Positions 24,880 through 34,871 of a stretch of DNA of 64,000 bases are shown here, piece after piece. Under the pieces are notes generated by a model. The model was given only the letters and a program-made list of their open reading frames with translations, was not told the DNA's origin and ran no database searches. Both the position numbers and the translations under genes were made by a program. The DNA lies in the NCBI GenBank assembly GCA_026399735.1, contig JAPLQK010000024.1, forward strand, positions 1-64,000, given 5' to 3'. Each line of letters begins with the position of its first letter. The stretch's first letter is position 1. The stretch comes from Pseudomonadota bacterium. GTDB lineage: Bacteria; Pseudomonadota; Gammaproteobacteria; Burkholderiales; Gallionellaceae.

Positions 24880-25384
24880 ATGCTGCTGATGATCGACAAC
24901 TACGACTCTTTCACCTACAACCTGGTACAGTATTTCAGTGAACTGGGCGCGGACGTCGAAGTGCATCGCAACGACGAAATCACCGTCGGACAAATTGAGA
25001 AAATGAACCCGCAGCATATCGTGGTATCGCCCGGCTGTCTTAGGCGTGTGCCTGGGACATCAGAGTATCGGACAGGCTTTCGGCGGCAAGATTGTCCACG
25101 CCAAACAACTGATGCACGGCAAGACTTCCTTGATCCATCACCACAGCAACAGCGTATTCACCGGCCTGCCCAATCCGTTCACCGCGACGCGCTATCACTC
25201 GCTGGTCATCGAACGCGAAAGCCTGCCGGACTGCCTGGAGATCACCGCATGGACTGATGACGGCGAAATCATGGGCGTGCGCCATAAGCGGCTTTCGGTA
25301 CACGGCGTGCAGTTTCATCCCGAATCCATCCTCACCGAACACGGCCACGACATGCTGAAAAATTTTCTGGAAGGCAAACCATGA
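24880..25384 (+). pseudogene. trpG: Anthranilate synthase glutaminase, broken by an internal deletion
   Basis: The first 52 codons read as a normal TrpG ([26 protein letters not shown]...HIVVSPG). At 25036 the frame breaks: the next recognisable codons (VLGVCLGHQ, with the catalytic Cys codon at 25049-25051) are in a different frame, and the 22 residues that normally separate SPG from this motif are missing. Compared with E. coli-type TrpG/PabA the net loss is 65 bases. The rest is well conserved ([18 protein letters not shown] with the His and Glu of the triad), ending in an ATGA overlap with trpD. A full-length glutaminase cannot be made from this copy. An assembly artefact is possible, though 65 bases is more than a typical homopolymer error. 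Confidence 0.85.
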
Positions 25385-26415
25385 TCACGCCGCAACAAGC
25401 GCTGACCCGGCTGATCGAACAGCGGGAAATTTTCTACGACGAGATGTTGTCGCTGATGCGGCAGATCATGAGCGGCGAAGTCTCGAGCGCCCAGATCGCG
25501 GGAATACTGGTCGGCTTGCGCGTCAAGAAGGAAACGGTCGGTGAAATCGCAGCCGCCGCGTTTGTGATGCGCGAATTCGCCACCAAAGTGCCTGTCGCAA
25601 ATCGTGAATATCTGGTGGATACCTGCGGCACGGGAGGAGACGGCATCAGCACCTTCAACGTCTCCACCACCAGCGCATTCGTCGCAGCGGCGGCCGGGGC
25701 GCGCGTCGCCAAGCACGGCGGGCGCTCGGTATCCTCAACCTGCGGCAGCGCAGATGTGCTGGAAAAGCTGGGCGTAAATCTCAACCTGACACCCGAACAA
25801 GTCGCGCGTTGCGTGGATACCATCGGCATCGGTTTCATGTTCGCGCCCAATTTTCACGGTGCGATGAAATACGCTGCCCCGGTGCGAAAAGAGCTCGGCG
25901 TGCGTACAATGTTCAACGTGCTGGGGCCGCTGACCAATCCGGCGGGCGCAGACAATCAGGTGCTGGGCGTATTCCATCCCGATCTGGTCGGCATCATGGC
26001 GCGCGTGCTGCAGCGCTTGGGCAGCCACCATGTGCTGGTCGTACACGGCGCTGACGGCATGGATGAAATATCAATAAATTCAAATAGTTACATTGCAGAA
26101 CTAAAAAACGGCGAAATCAGCGAATACACGGTGAGTCCGGAACAGTTCGGCATGAACTGCGCTTCCAACGATCTGCTCCGCGTGGAAAATGCCAGGGATG
26201 CCTGCGCAATGCTGACCAGCGTTCTGGACAACCAACCCGGCGCACCCCGAGACATCGTGCAACTGAATGCGGGCGCGGCAATTTATGTGGCGGGATTGAG
26301 TAACTCATTGAGCAATGGCATCGCCCGCGCCGGAGAAGTAATCGCCAGCGGCGCAGCCAAAGCAAAACTGGAGCAACTGATCGAATTCAGCGGGAAGCTT
26401 TCAATGAACAATTAA
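25381..26415 (+). CDS. trpD: Anthranilate phosphoribosyltransferase
   Basis: A 344-residue enzyme that transfers the phosphoribosyl group of PRPP to anthranilate. Diagnostic motifs are intact: [86 protein letters not shown], and HGADGMDE. It overlaps trpG by 4 bp (ATGA), the normal arrangement for translational coupling. trpC, which usually follows directly, is absent; a palindromic repeat begins 1 bp after the stop codon instead. Confidence 0.97.
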   Translation: MITPQQALTRLIEQREIFYDEMLSLMRQIMSGEVSSAQIAGILVGLRVKKETVGEIAAAAFVMREFATKVPVANREYLVDTCGTGGDGISTFNVSTTSAFVAAAAGARVAKHGGRSVSSTCGSADVLEKLGVNLNLTPEQVARCVDTIGIGFMFAPNFHGAMKYAAPVRKELGVRTMFNVLGPLTNPAGADNQVLGVFHPDLVGIMARVLQRLGSHHVLVVHGADGMDEISINSNSYIAELKNGEISEYTVSPEQFGMNCASNDLLRVENARDACAMLTSVLDNQPGAPRDIVQLNAGAAIYVAGLSNSLSNGIARAGEVIASGAAKAKLEQLIEFSGKLSMNN

Positions 26416-26416
26416 A

Positions 26417-26486
26417 CAATTAGGGTCAGAGTCGATTTTTTCAGGCATTTTTTCTTAATGAGAAAAATCGACTCTGACCCTAATTG
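26417..26486. repeat. 24-bp-arm palindromic repeat after trpD
   Basis: Perfect inverted arms of 24 bp (26417-26440, beginning CAATTAGGGTCAGAGTCG, and 26463-26486) flank a 22-base centre. The element starts immediately after the trpD stop. Such TTAGGGTCAGAGTCGA-type palindromes resemble REP-like or MITE-like sequences that some betaproteobacteria carry in multiple copies, which I recall rather than verified. It can fold into a very stable hairpin and may act as a terminator for trpD. Confidence 0.8.
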
Positions 26487-26580
26487 CCAAAGATCTCAAG
26501 ATGGCTGATGTCAACCTCTTGAAATTCCGCATTCCCACCCCATCTACCACGCACTTTACTCACACATCAAAGGGACTGGC

Positions 26581-28479
26581 ATGACTGCAAGCACGAATCG
26601 CGAAACGATGGGATTTCAAACCGAAGTCAAACAACTTCTGCAATTGATGATTCACTCCTTGTACTCCAACCGCGAAATTTTCCTGCGCGAACTGGTATCC
26701 AATGCATCGGACGCATGCGACAAACTGCGTTTCGAAGCGCTGCACAATGACTCGATGTTCGAGAGCGATTCCGAACTGAAAATCAGCTTAAGTTACGACA
26801 AGGAAGCGCGCACGCTGACGATTAGTGACAACGGCATCGGCATGAACCGCGACGAAGTCATCAACAATCTGGGCACCATCGCAAAATCAGGTACCCGCGA
26901 ATTCTTCTCGCGTTTGAGCGGCGATCAACAAAAAGATGCCGGACTGATCGGCCAGTTCGGCGTCGGTTTCTATTCCGCATTTATCGTGGCCGACAAGGTC
27001 GTGGTCACCACACGCCGTGCCGGTGAAAATACCGATCAGGGCGTGTCCTGGGAATCGGACGGCGGCGGCGAATTCTCCATCGAAATGGTTGAAAAAGCCA
27101 GTCGCGGCACCACCATCACGCTGCATCTGCGCGAAGAACAGGATGACCTGCTCTCCGGCCACAAGATTCGCTCCATCGTTCACAAGTATTCCGACCACAT
27201 CGTTCAGCCGATCGTGATGAAAAAGGAAGAATGGAAAGACGGCGCGCAGATCACCACCGATGAAGACGAAACGGTCAATCAGGCGTCCGCCTTGTGGGCA
27301 CGTTCCAAGAACGAAATTTCAGACGACGAATACAAGGCGTTCTACCGTCATGTCGGCCACGACTACGAAGACCCGCTGGCATGGACCCATGCGCGCGTGG
27401 AAGGCCGTCAGGAATACACGCAACTGCTGTACATTCCGGGTCATGCACCGCTCGACATGTGGGATCACAACGCGCAGCACGGCATCAAGCTGTATGTGAA
27501 ACGCGTGTTCATCATGGACGATGCGGAGCAGCTGCTGCCGCCCTATCTGCGCTTCGTGCGCGGCGTGGTCGATTCCAACAATCTGCCGCTGAACGTGTCG
27601 CGTGAAATCCTTCAGGAATCCAAAGACATCAAGGCGATCCGCGAAGGCTGCACCAAGAAAGTGCTCGGCCTGCTCGAAGACATGGCTGCCAATGACACCG
27701 AAAAATATACCGAATTCTGGAGTCAGTTCGGCCAGGTGATCAAGGAAGGCGCGGGGCAGGACTTTGCCAACAAGGATCGGATCGCCGGCCTGTTGCGCTT
27801 CGCGTCCACTCACAATGACACCAGTGCTGAAAACGTCTCGTTTGCCGACTACATCGGCCGGATGAAGGAAGGTCAGGACAAGATTTATTACATCACCGCC
27901 GACACCTTCAATGCGGCAAAAAATAGCCCGCATCTGGAAGTATTCCGCAAGAAGGGTATCGAAGTGCTGCTGCTCTCAGCCCGCGTGGATGAATGGGTGG
28001 TCGGTTCACTGACTGAATTCAAGGAAAAGACGCTGGTCTCCGTTGCCAAGGGCGGACTGGATCTGGGTACGCTCGAAGATGAAGCGGAAAAACAGGATCA
28101 GGAAAAGCAAGCCTCTGATTATAAGGAACTGACTGACAAGATCAAAACCAGTCTGGACGGACGCGTCAAAGAAGTTCGCGTCACGCACCGTTTGACCGAT
28201 TCTCCGGCCTGCCTGGTTGCAGACGAAGACGACATGAGCGGCAACATGGCGCGCATGCTGAAAGCGGCAGGCCAGAAAATACCGGAAACCGTACCGTTCC
28301 TGGAAATCAATCCGCAGCATCCCGTTGTGATCCGCCTGAAGGAAGAAACGTTGCACTTCGATGATTGGGCAGCGGTGTTGTTTGACCAGGCCTTGCTGGC
28401 TGAAGGCGGCCAGCTCGACGATCCGGCAGGCTTCGTCAAGCGCATCAACCATCTGATGCTGGAAATGCGCGCCGGCTGA
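26581..28479 (+). CDS. htpG: Molecular chaperone HtpG (Hsp90 family)
   Basis: A 632-residue Hsp90 homologue. The N-terminal ATPase domain has family signatures [41 protein letters not shown] and [16 protein letters not shown]. The middle domain has the conserved catalytic Arg segment ([18 protein letters not shown]). The C-terminal dimerisation domain follows, without the eukaryotic MEEVD tail. Length is normal. It refolds client proteins in the cytosol. GGGAC at 26573-26577 is a ribosome-binding-like sequence. No heat-shock promoter was identified. Confidence 0.97.
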   Translation: MTASTNRETMGFQTEVKQLLQLMIHSLYSNREIFLRELVSNASDACDKLRFEALHNDSMFESDSELKISLSYDKEARTLTISDNGIGMNRDEVINNLGTIAKSGTREFFSRLSGDQQKDAGLIGQFGVGFYSAFIVADKVVVTTRRAGENTDQGVSWESDGGGEFSIEMVEKASRGTTITLHLREEQDDLLSGHKIRSIVHKYSDHIVQPIVMKKEEWKDGAQITTDEDETVNQASALWARSKNEISDDEYKAFYRHVGHDYEDPLAWTHARVEGRQEYTQLLYIPGHAPLDMWDHNAQHGIKLYVKRVFIMDDAEQLLPPYLRFVRGVVDSNNLPLNVSREILQESKDIKAIREGCTKKVLGLLEDMAANDTEKYTEFWSQFGQVIKEGAGQDFANKDRIAGLLRFASTHNDTSAENVSFADYIGRMKEGQDKIYYITADTFNAAKNSPHLEVFRKKGIEVLLLSARVDEWVVGSLTEFKEKTLVSVAKGGLDLGTLEDEAEKQDQEKQASDYKELTDKIKTSLDGRVKEVRVTHRLTDSPACLVADEDDMSGNMARMLKAAGQKIPETVPFLEINPQHPVVIRLKEETLHFDDWAAVLFDQALLAEGGQLDDPAGFVKRINHLMLEMRAG

Positions 28480-28490
28480 TGTGTCACCCC

Positions 28491-28508
28491 CGCGCTTGCG
28501 GGGATTCA
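28491..28508. repeat. Short GC-rich extragenic palindrome
   Basis: CCCCGC-GCTT-GCGGGG type hairpin just after htpG, preceded by GTCA and followed by a CAGTCAT segment. It belongs to the same general family of palindromes as the module at 3028-3126. Confidence 0.5.
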
Positions 28509-28517
28509 GTCATCAAC

Positions 28518-28540
28518 AAAGCCGGAGCTAATCCGGCTTT
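28518..28540. terminator. Bidirectional terminator between htpG and the epimerase gene
   Basis: AAAGCCGGA / TCCGGCTTT, 9-bp stem with a 5-base loop, followed by TGTTGTTTG. It ends htpG and, read leftward, overlaps the last codons of the convergent epimerase gene (stop at 28528-28530). Confidence 0.7.
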
Positions 28541-29400
28541 GTTGTTTGTGCAAAGAAATTAGCCAGCGTCGGATAACGTAACTTAACCTTCAACTCATCC
28601 TTCATCCGCCCGTTGATCAGCCTTCTGGATTCGTTCATGAACGAGTACATCATAGGCGAAACTGCGCGTTGTACTTCGATTCGCGACAGGCGCGGCGGTC
28701 GCGGCAAGTGATATGCATCGGCCACTGCATCAAAATAACCGCCCATTCTCATTTCATCGTCATCCGTCGCATGATAAATGCGGCACGGTTTTCCATGTTG
28801 CAGCGCCGCCACCGCGATGCGCGCCAGATCGTCTGCATGGATATGATTGCTGTAGCCGTCCTCGCTCTCAATGATGACGGGCAAACCCGCACGCAGTCGT
28901 TCAAGCGGCAATCGTTCGGCGGCATAAATCCCCGGTACGCGCAAGATGCTGGCATTCACCCGGTTTCGCTTTGCCCAGTCGCGAATTTGCAGCTCGGCAT
29001 CCAGCCGTCGTTGCCCACGCGCAGACCCTGCGTTCACAGGTCGGGTTTCGTTCACAATCTCCCCGCCACAATCGCCATACACGCCGCTGGTACTGATATA
29101 AACCAGACGGCTGGGTTTAGCACCTTGCGACAGCGCGCTTAACAGGTTTTGTGTTCTTGTATCCGTCTTACCTGTCTGAGAAGGCGGCGCGAAATGCAGC
29201 ACCGCATCGGCCAGTCCCTTGATTCGAGCCAGACTTGCACGGTCATCCAGATCGCCGATAACCGGTATCGCGCCGATACCACGCAATTTTTCACAGTAAG
29301 CCGGATTACGCACCAAAGCATAGACACGATGGCGCGGCACAAGCAAAGGAATGGTGCGCAGAGCAATGTCACCACATCCGATAATCAGTATTCGTTCCAT
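28528..29400 (-). CDS. NAD(P)-dependent epimerase/dehydratase family protein
   Basis: A 290-residue atypical short-chain dehydrogenase. The N-terminal dinucleotide-binding motif is MERILIIGCGDIALR; the YISTSGVYGD motif carries the active-site Tyr and Ser/Thr; RVPGIY and IHADDLARIA follow, as in the SDR extended family. Substrate is unknown; the closest resemblance is to the small YeeZ-like NAD-dependent epimerases. It is divergent to the 2Fe-2S reductase gene, with a 59-bp gap between their starts that must hold both promoters. Confidence 0.85.
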   Translation of the reverse strand: MERILIIGCGDIALRTIPLLVPRHRVYALVRNPAYCEKLRGIGAIPVIGDLDDRASLARIKGLADAVLHFAPPSQTGKTDTRTQNLLSALSQGAKPSRLVYISTSGVYGDCGGEIVNETRPVNAGSARGQRRLDAELQIRDWAKRNRVNASILRVPGIYAAERLPLERLRAGLPVIIESEDGYSNHIHADDLARIAVAALQHGKPCRIYHATDDDEMRMGGYFDAVADAYHLPRPPRLSRIEVQRAVSPMMYSFMNESRRLINGRMKDELKVKLRYPTLANFFAQTTKPD

Positions 29401-29459
29401 AGGCGAATTATGCGTTAAAATTCGGTTTTCGCGTAAAGCACCCTACACCTGCACAGATC

Positions 29460-30476
29460 ATGACCTTCCAGACCACAATCCAACCCAGCGGCCACCAGTT
29501 CCTCATCGAAGAGCACGAAACTATCCTTGAAGCCGCACTCAAACACGGCTATACCCTGCCCTACAGCTGCCGCGACGGCGTGTGCGGCGTATGCAAGGGA
29601 AAAGTACTGCAAGGACAGGTGGACCATGGCAAGGCACAGGCATTGCCTGACGCCGAAAAAAATGACGGCATGGCCTTGTTCTGCTGCGCAAAGCCGCTCT
29701 CCGACTTAATCATCGAGTGCAAGGAAGTCAGTGCCGTCAAGGATATTCAGGTGAAAACCATGCCATGCCGCGTACACAGCATGGAAAAACCAGCTGAAGA
29801 TGTGATGGTGCTCAAACTCAAGCTGCCGGCCAATGAACGCCTGCAATTTCTGGCAGGTCAGTACATCGACATCCTGCTCAAGGATCAGAAGCCGCGCAGT
29901 TTTTCGCTGGCCAATGCACCGCACACCGACGAATTTCTGGAACTGCATATCCGCAATATCGCGGGCGGCGCATTCACCCAACACGTCTTTAACGAAATGA
30001 AGGAGCGTGACATCCTGCGCTTCAAGGGTCCGCTCGGCACTTTTTTCCTGCGCGAAGATTCCGACAAACCGATCATTTTAGTAGCATCAGGCACCGGTTT
30101 TGCGCCGATCAAGGCCATCATCGAACACGCACTGTATATCGGTATCAAGCGGACTATGCATTTTTACTGGGGCGCACGCAAACTGTCCGACCTGTACATG
30201 CTGGACATGGCAAAACAATGGGAAGCGCAAGGCATTGTATTCACTCCGGTTCTCTCGGATGCATTGCCTGAAGACAACTGGCAGGGCCGCACCGGCTTCG
30301 TGCACCGCGCTGTACTGGAAGACTACAGCGACCTGTCAGCTCATGAAGTTTACGCCTGCGGTGCACCCGTCGTCGTCGAAGCCGCGCATACCGACTTCAC
30401 CACCACGCGCGGCCTGCCGAACGAATCGTTCTTCTCTGACGCCTTCACTTTCGCACCCAAGACCCCGACAGTCTAG
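29460..30476 (+). CDS. 2Fe-2S ferredoxin / NAD(P)H-flavin reductase (AscD-like)
   Basis: A 338-residue modular oxidoreductase. Residues 1-90 are a plant-type 2Fe-2S ferredoxin with CRDGVCGVCKGKV and a distal Cys (LFCCAKP). Residues about 100-330 are a ferredoxin-reductase module: FAD motif RSFSLANAP, NAD(P) motif ASGTGFAPIKAII, and YACGAPVVVEAA. The domain order matches CDP-6-deoxy-delta-3,4-glucoseen reductases and electron-transfer subunits of oxygenases. No partner oxygenase lies nearby, so the acceptor is unknown. All four Cys ligands are present. Confidence 0.88.
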   Translation: MTFQTTIQPSGHQFLIEEHETILEAALKHGYTLPYSCRDGVCGVCKGKVLQGQVDHGKAQALPDAEKNDGMALFCCAKPLSDLIIECKEVSAVKDIQVKTMPCRVHSMEKPAEDVMVLKLKLPANERLQFLAGQYIDILLKDQKPRSFSLANAPHTDEFLELHIRNIAGGAFTQHVFNEMKERDILRFKGPLGTFFLREDSDKPIILVASGTGFAPIKAIIEHALYIGIKRTMHFYWGARKLSDLYMLDMAKQWEAQGIVFTPVLSDALPEDNWQGRTGFVHRAVLEDYSDLSAHEVYACGAPVVVEAAHTDFTTTRGLPNESFFSDAFTFAPKTPTV

Positions 30477-30501
30477 TGTTGCCGGCGGCAGACCGGCATA
30501 G

Positions 30502-31860
30502 TTATCCTGCCACTCTCAGCACCAACCCCTTCAGATAAGCGCCTTCCGGGAAGCTGAGCAGCACCGGATGGTCGGCGCTGGCATGCAGATGATGGACGAT
30601 CTGCGCATCGACGCCGGCATCGAGTGCGGCACCGGCGATGATCTTCTGGAACAGTTCTTCACTGATGCCGCCCGAGCAGGAGTAGGTGAACAGCAGACCG
30701 CCCGGACGCAGCAGCTTGAAGCCCAACAGGTTGATGTCCTTGTAGCCGCGCGCGGCTTTTTCGGCGAAGGCGGCGGTCGGCGCAAACTTGGGCGGATCGA
30801 GGATAATCATGTCAAAACTGCGCCCCTGGTCGCGCAGTTTGCGCAACGCTAAAAATACATCGGCATCCTGCCATTCGGCACGCGATTCATCCAGTCCATT
30901 GCGCGTCAGGTTTTCTGCCGCTATGTGCAATGCTTCAGCGGATGCATCCATCGACAGCACCGATTTCGCACCGCCACGCAGCGCATATAGCGAGAAGCCG
31001 CCTGTGTAGCAGAAACAATTCAACACATCGCGATCCAAAGCCAGCGTTTCGGTAAGCTTACGGTTGTCGCGCTGGTCCAGATAAAACCCGGTCTTCTGGC
31101 CTTCCGCCACATCCACACCGAAACGCAGGCCGTGTTCCACCACTTCCACAGCCTCAGGCAAGATGCCGCGCAGCACGCCGCAGCGCAACTCAAGACCTTC
31201 CAGCGTGCGCGAATCGGAGTCCGAGCGCTCGTAAATACATGCCGGCCTGCAAAGCTCCTGCAAAATATCCGCGATCGCCTCGCGCCAGTGTTCCGCACCC
31301 GCGCTGCCGACCTGCATCACCAGCACGTCGCCGTATTGATCCACAATCAGCCCCGGCAGCCCGTCAGATTCGGCATGAATCAGGCGCATGCCGCTGCTGT
31401 TTTTCGCCAGATTGAGTCCGGTTCGCGCGGCGATCGCCGTGCTAATTTTGCGGCGGAAAAAGGCGGCATCAATCGCTTCATCCGGATTCCATGACCAGAC
31501 CCGCGCAGTGATTTGCGAGGCGGCGTTGTAGGCGGCCCAGGCAATGAACTTTCCGGTTGAATCCATAACCTGCAAGGTATCGCCGCTGGCAGGCGCACCA
31601 TCGATGCGCTCGATTGCACCGGAAAACACCCACGGGTGACGACGCAGCAACGATTTTTCACGTCCCTCTCTGAGGATAATCGCAACCTGCGCACCAGCAT
31701 CACCGACGACAGGCATGCTTCGTACTTGGGGTGCCTCGGATGGACGCTCATCCCGCCGCGTGCGTTTGCGAAAATCGCGATTGCCCTGGGATGCACGGTG
31801 CGGCGTAGAGGGTGAGCGATTTTTGTTAGTATTTGATTTACTTGAATTTTTTCCGGTCAT
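30502..31860 (-). CDS. rlmI: 23S rRNA m5C1962 methyltransferase RlmI-like
   Basis: A 452-residue class I SAM-dependent methyltransferase. A 55-residue basic, Ser/Arg-rich N-terminal extension is followed by a PUA-like domain (LREGREKSLLRRHPWVFSGAIERIDG) and then the methyltransferase: EGQKTGFYLDQRDNR, NCFCYTGGFSLYALRGGAKSV, DMIILDPPKFAP and the catalytic Cys in LLFTYSCSGG. RlmI methylates 23S rRNA. The start ATG overlaps the xerC stop by 4 bp, so the two are translationally coupled. The long basic tail is unlike E. coli RlmI and may help RNA binding. Confidence 0.88.
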   Translation of the reverse strand: MTGKNSSKSNTNKNRSPSTPHRASQGNRDFRKRTRRDERPSEAPQVRSMPVVGDAGAQVAIILREGREKSLLRRHPWVFSGAIERIDGAPASGDTLQVMDSTGKFIAWAAYNAASQITARVWSWNPDEAIDAAFFRRKISTAIAARTGLNLAKNSSGMRLIHAESDGLPGLIVDQYGDVLVMQVGSAGAEHWREAIADILQELCRPACIYERSDSDSRTLEGLELRCGVLRGILPEAVEVVEHGLRFGVDVAEGQKTGFYLDQRDNRKLTETLALDRDVLNCFCYTGGFSLYALRGGAKSVLSMDASAEALHIAAENLTRNGLDESRAEWQDADVFLALRKLRDQGRSFDMIILDPPKFAPTAAFAEKAARGYKDINLLGFKLLRPGGLLFTYSCSGGISEELFQKIIAGAALDAGVDAQIVHHLHASADHPVLLSFPEGAYLKGLVLRVAG

Positions 31861-32759
31861 GGTTTTCTCTTGGCGCGCGGATGCACGGCGTCGTAAATTT
31901 TGCTCAGATATTGAAAATCAAGGTGGGTATAAACCTGCGTGGTGGAAATACTGGCGTGCCCGAGCATTTCCTGTACCGCACGCAGATCGCCCGAAGATTG
32001 CAGCACATGGGTGGCAAACGAGTGACGCAACACATGCGGGTGCACGTTGCTGGCGATCCCTTGCCTGACTCCCCATTGCTTCATGCGTAGTTGCACTACG
32101 CGCGGCGAAATTCGCGCCCCTCGCGCACCAACGAACAGTGCAGTCTCGCCCGCATTGGCCAGCTGCGGCCTCACAGCCAGCCACTCATTTAACGCGCTGA
32201 CAGCAAAGCTGCCCAGCGGCACGATACGCGTCTTGTTGCCCTTGCCGGTCACGCGCACTTCGCCTGCGCCGATGTCCGCTCGCATAGACTCAAGTTCGAG
32301 ACCGAGCAATTCAGCCAGCCGCAGTCCTGATGAATAAAACAGTTCGAACATCGCCTTGTCGCGTATCGAATCAGGCGCATCGCACGGCAAGTCCACCATG
32401 CGTATCGCCTGGTCGGGCGACAGCACTTGCGGCAAAGCTTTGGCTGATTTTGGCGCACGCAAGCCGACACAAGGATTGTCGGTAAAACCGTGATTGCGCA
32501 GCAGATAATTATAAAAACCGCGCCAGGCCGATAACAGACGCGACAGCGAACGTCCGCCCAAACCTGAACTATGCAGTTGCGCAATGTAGCGGCGGATATG
32601 ATAAACCTTGAGCTCGTTTAGCTGCGTATTGCCACTCAGTTCAAACAGATGTTGCAAATCGCGCGCGTAATTTTCGGCGGTCAGCTTCGAATAACGCTTC
32701 TCACCTAGCAGCCACGCCAGATAGCCCTGTAAATACTCATTGTTAAGGCCTGTGCTCAT
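31857..32759 (-). CDS. xerC: Site-specific recombinase XerC
   Basis: A 300-residue chromosome-dimer-resolution recombinase. The ATG at 32759 gives the normal XerC N-terminus (NEYLQGYLAWLLGEKRYSKLTAENYARDL). The catalytic residues are all visible: Arg in FYSSGLRLAELLGL, Lys in VTGKGNKTR, His and Arg in HPHVLRHSFATH, His in LGHASIS and Tyr in QVYTHLD. The gene is 16 bp downstream of the DUF484 gene, in the classic dapF-DUF484-xerC order, with an ATGA overlap into the rlmI-like gene. XerC works with XerD at dif. Confidence 0.96.
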   Translation of the reverse strand: MSTGLNNEYLQGYLAWLLGEKRYSKLTAENYARDLQHLFELSGNTQLNELKVYHIRRYIAQLHSSGLGGRSLSRLLSAWRGFYNYLLRNHGFTDNPCVGLRAPKSAKALPQVLSPDQAIRMVDLPCDAPDSIRDKAMFELFYSSGLRLAELLGLELESMRADIGAGEVRVTGKGNKTRIVPLGSFAVSALNEWLAVRPQLANAGETALFVGARGARISPRVVQLRMKQWGVRQGIASNVHPHVLRHSFATHVLQSSGDLRAVQEMLGHASISTTQVYTHLDFQYLSKIYDAVHPRAKRKP

Positions 32760-32775
32760 ACCGGCCTCACGCTGA

Positions 32776-33408
32776 TTAGTGATCGAGATACGGATGCAGC
32801 GCGCTGCTGGCGGCGTCGCTGATACGTTGCAGGAACACCGTGCCCATTTCCGGATAGAAGCGCTGCTTATCCTCGGAAGCCAGCACCAGCAGGCCGATGG
32901 AAACGCTGCCAGCATGCAACGGCAGATACGCAAAAGAATGCAGCTGCTTCGCGCTTTCACCGAACCAGCTCGCCGTATCGTGCGCTGCCTGATGCAGACA
33001 AACTGGTTTAGCTTGCGCATCGGTAAACATCAGCACTTCCATACTGGGAGGACTGGTCTGCCAGAGGTGCATCGCCACATGCGGCACAGAAAAAATCTCG
33101 CGCAACAAATGAGGAAGCATTTCCTGCAAAGTGGCCAGATCGCGAGCGGCAAACAGCATCGTTGTAAATTCATGCACTTTATACTGCAGCGCGTCATTTT
33201 CTTTGGCGAATTCGAGCATCTCGTACAGTTGCTTTTCCAGCACCTTGTTCTTCTCGCGCAAGGCAAACAACTGACGCTCACTCAGCGAAATCGTACGCCC
33301 GCCATGCGGGTGCGGCAGTGTGATTTGCGCCAGCGTCTCGACATGCTCCTCAAAAAACTCCGGCGTATTCAACAAATAATGTGCAACATCTTCTGAATTC
33401 ATGCTCAT
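32776..33408 (-). CDS. DUF484 family protein
   Basis: A 210-residue DUF484 protein. It begins with the family pattern MNSEDVAHYLLNTPEFFEEHVETLAQITLPHPHGGRTISLSERQL, passes through a coiled-coil-like helix (ALREKNKVLEKQLYEML) and ends in a GAF-like domain (LLREIFSVPHVAMHLW ... SFAYLPLHAGSVSIGLLVLASEDKQRFYPEMG). Function is unknown. It lies between dapF (3 bp upstream) and xerC, as in many beta- and gammaproteobacteria. The start may be codon 1 or codon 3 (33402). Confidence 0.9.
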   Translation of the reverse strand: MSMNSEDVAHYLLNTPEFFEEHVETLAQITLPHPHGGRTISLSERQLFALREKNKVLEKQLYEMLEFAKENDALQYKVHEFTTMLFAARDLATLQEMLPHLLREIFSVPHVAMHLWQTSPPSMEVLMFTDAQAKPVCLHQAAHDTASWFGESAKQLHSFAYLPLHAGSVSIGLLVLASEDKQRFYPEMGTVFLQRISDAASSALHPYLDH

Positions 33409-33411
33409 ACC

Positions 33412-34242
33412 TTATAAATTAATTTCGCCCGAGAATACACTGATTGCAGGCCCTGTCATCAATACCGGCGTATCTTCGCCGCCCCAGGCAATAATCAACG
33501 TGCCGCCATGTGTCGCAACCGTCACAGGGCTGTCCAGCAAACCAAGTCTGATACCTGCCACCACCGCAGCACAAGCGCCCGTCCCGCAAGACAGCGTCTC
33601 GCCGGAACCACGTTCATACACGCGCAGCCGCACACTTTGCCTGTCCATCACCTGCATGAAGCCTGCATTGACACGTTTCGGAAAGCGCGGGTGTCGCTCG
33701 ATCAAGGGGCCAATTTCCCCGACGGCTGCAGACTCAATATCCTCAACGACCAGTACGGCATGCGGATTGCCCATGGATAACGCACTGATGGTCAGCATCC
33801 GGCCTGACACATCCAGCGGTTCACTTGCCGCCCCCGTACCGTCGGTAAAGGGCAGGCGTGCCGCATCAAACACCGGCGCACCCATATTCACCGTCACCCG
33901 ACCATCTTCTTCCAGGCGCGGCCTGATTAAACCATTTTTCGTTTCGACCACGATCTCCGGTTTGCCGGTTAATTTCTGGTCATGCACAAAATGCACAAAG
34001 CAGCGCGCACCGTTGCCGCATTGCTCAACTTCGCCGCCATCGGCATTGAAGATGCGGTAACGAAAATCTGCACTTGCATCATGTGCTTTTTCAACCAGCA
34101 ATATCTGATCGCAACCCACACCGAAATGCCGGTCAGCCAGCAAGCGCATCTGTTCCTGACTTAGCGAAATGCGCTGTCGTATGCCATCCAGCACCACGAA
34201 ATCATTGCCGGCACCGTGCATCTTGGTAAATTTCAATAACAT
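33412..34242 (-). CDS. dapF: Diaminopimelate epimerase
   Basis: A 276-residue PLP-independent epimerase that converts LL- to meso-diaminopimelate for lysine and peptidoglycan synthesis. The two catalytic Cys are present, in [14 protein letters not shown] and in [14 protein letters not shown]. The [18 protein letters not shown]-type start (here [15 protein letters not shown]) matches the family. It is the first gene of the leftward dapF-DUF484-xerC-rlmI cluster with 3-bp and shorter gaps, so it is almost certainly one operon. Confidence 0.97.
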   Translation of the reverse strand: MLLKFTKMHGAGNDFVVLDGIRQRISLSQEQMRLLADRHFGVGCDQILLVEKAHDASADFRYRIFNADGGEVEQCGNGARCFVHFVHDQKLTGKPEIVVETKNGLIRPRLEEDGRVTVNMGAPVFDAARLPFTDGTGAASEPLDVSGRMLTISALSMGNPHAVLVVEDIESAAVGEIGPLIERHPRFPKRVNAGFMQVMDRQSVRLRVYERGSGETLSCGTGACAAVVAGIRLGLLDSPVTVATHGGTLIIAWGGEDTPVLMTGPAISVFSGEINL

Positions 34243-34280
34243 CCTATTGATTCCTTTGTACTTTTATTATAGCTACACAT

Positions 34281-34871
34281 TCAAACGACAGGAAAGCATT
34301 TGAGTTCTGCATGCCGAAAGCAATCCTGCGTATGGTCATTGACCATGCCGGTCGCCTGCATCAGAGCGTAGCAAATCGTCGTCCCGACAAATTTGAAACC
34401 CCTGCGCTTTAACTCGCGACTCATCGCATCCGATTGGGGCGTACTCGCCGGCACCTCAGCCGGACTACACCAGTTGTTTTGCACCGGTTTGCCGCCAACA
34501 AACTGCCATAAAAAATTCGCGAAACTGCCAAACTCATGCTGCACACGCAGGTATTGTTGCGCATTGACAACCGTTGATTGCAGTTTGAGCCGGTTGCGCA
34601 CAATGCCCGCATTGAGCATCAGCGCCGCTATTTTATCAGTGTCGTAAGCCGCAATGCGCACAGCATCAAAATTATCAAAGGCCGCGCGATAATTTTCGCG
34701 TTTCCGCAAGATGGTAATCCAGTTCAAACCGGCCTGTGCACCCTCCAGAATCAGAAATTCGAACAGGCGCTGATCGTTGCGGAGCGGCACGCCCCATTCT
34801 GTATCATGATATTGCCGGTACAAGGCATCATTGTCCGCCCATACGCAACGCGGCTTTTCCTGAAGCGTCAT
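34281..34871 (-). CDS. tag: DNA-3-methyladenine glycosylase I
   Basis: A 196-residue enzyme that removes 3-methyladenine from DNA. Family motifs are RCVWAD (zinc Cys), YHDTEWGVP (zinc His), LEGAQAGLNWITILRKRENYR (catalytic Glu), GFKFVGTTICYALMQATG and VNDHTQDC (zinc His and Cys). The ATG at 34871 overlaps the stop codon of the CoA-binding protein gene by 4 bp and gives the standard N-terminus; ten upstream in-frame codons are not needed. It lies 38 bp upstream of dapF. Confidence 0.96.
   Translation of the reverse strand: MTLQEKPRCVWADNDALYRQYHDTEWGVPLRNDQRLFEFLILEGAQAGLNWITILRKRENYRAAFDNFDAVRIAAYDTDKIAALMLNAGIVRNRLKLQSTVVNAQQYLRVQHEFGSFANFLWQFVGGKPVQNNWCSPAEVPASTPQSDAMSRELKRRGFKFVGTTICYALMQATGMVNDHTQDCFRHAELKCFPVV

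Noticed and set aside
32779-33396. 205-codon frame antisense to DUF484
   Set aside because: Antisense shadow of a well-conserved gene in a tight operon.
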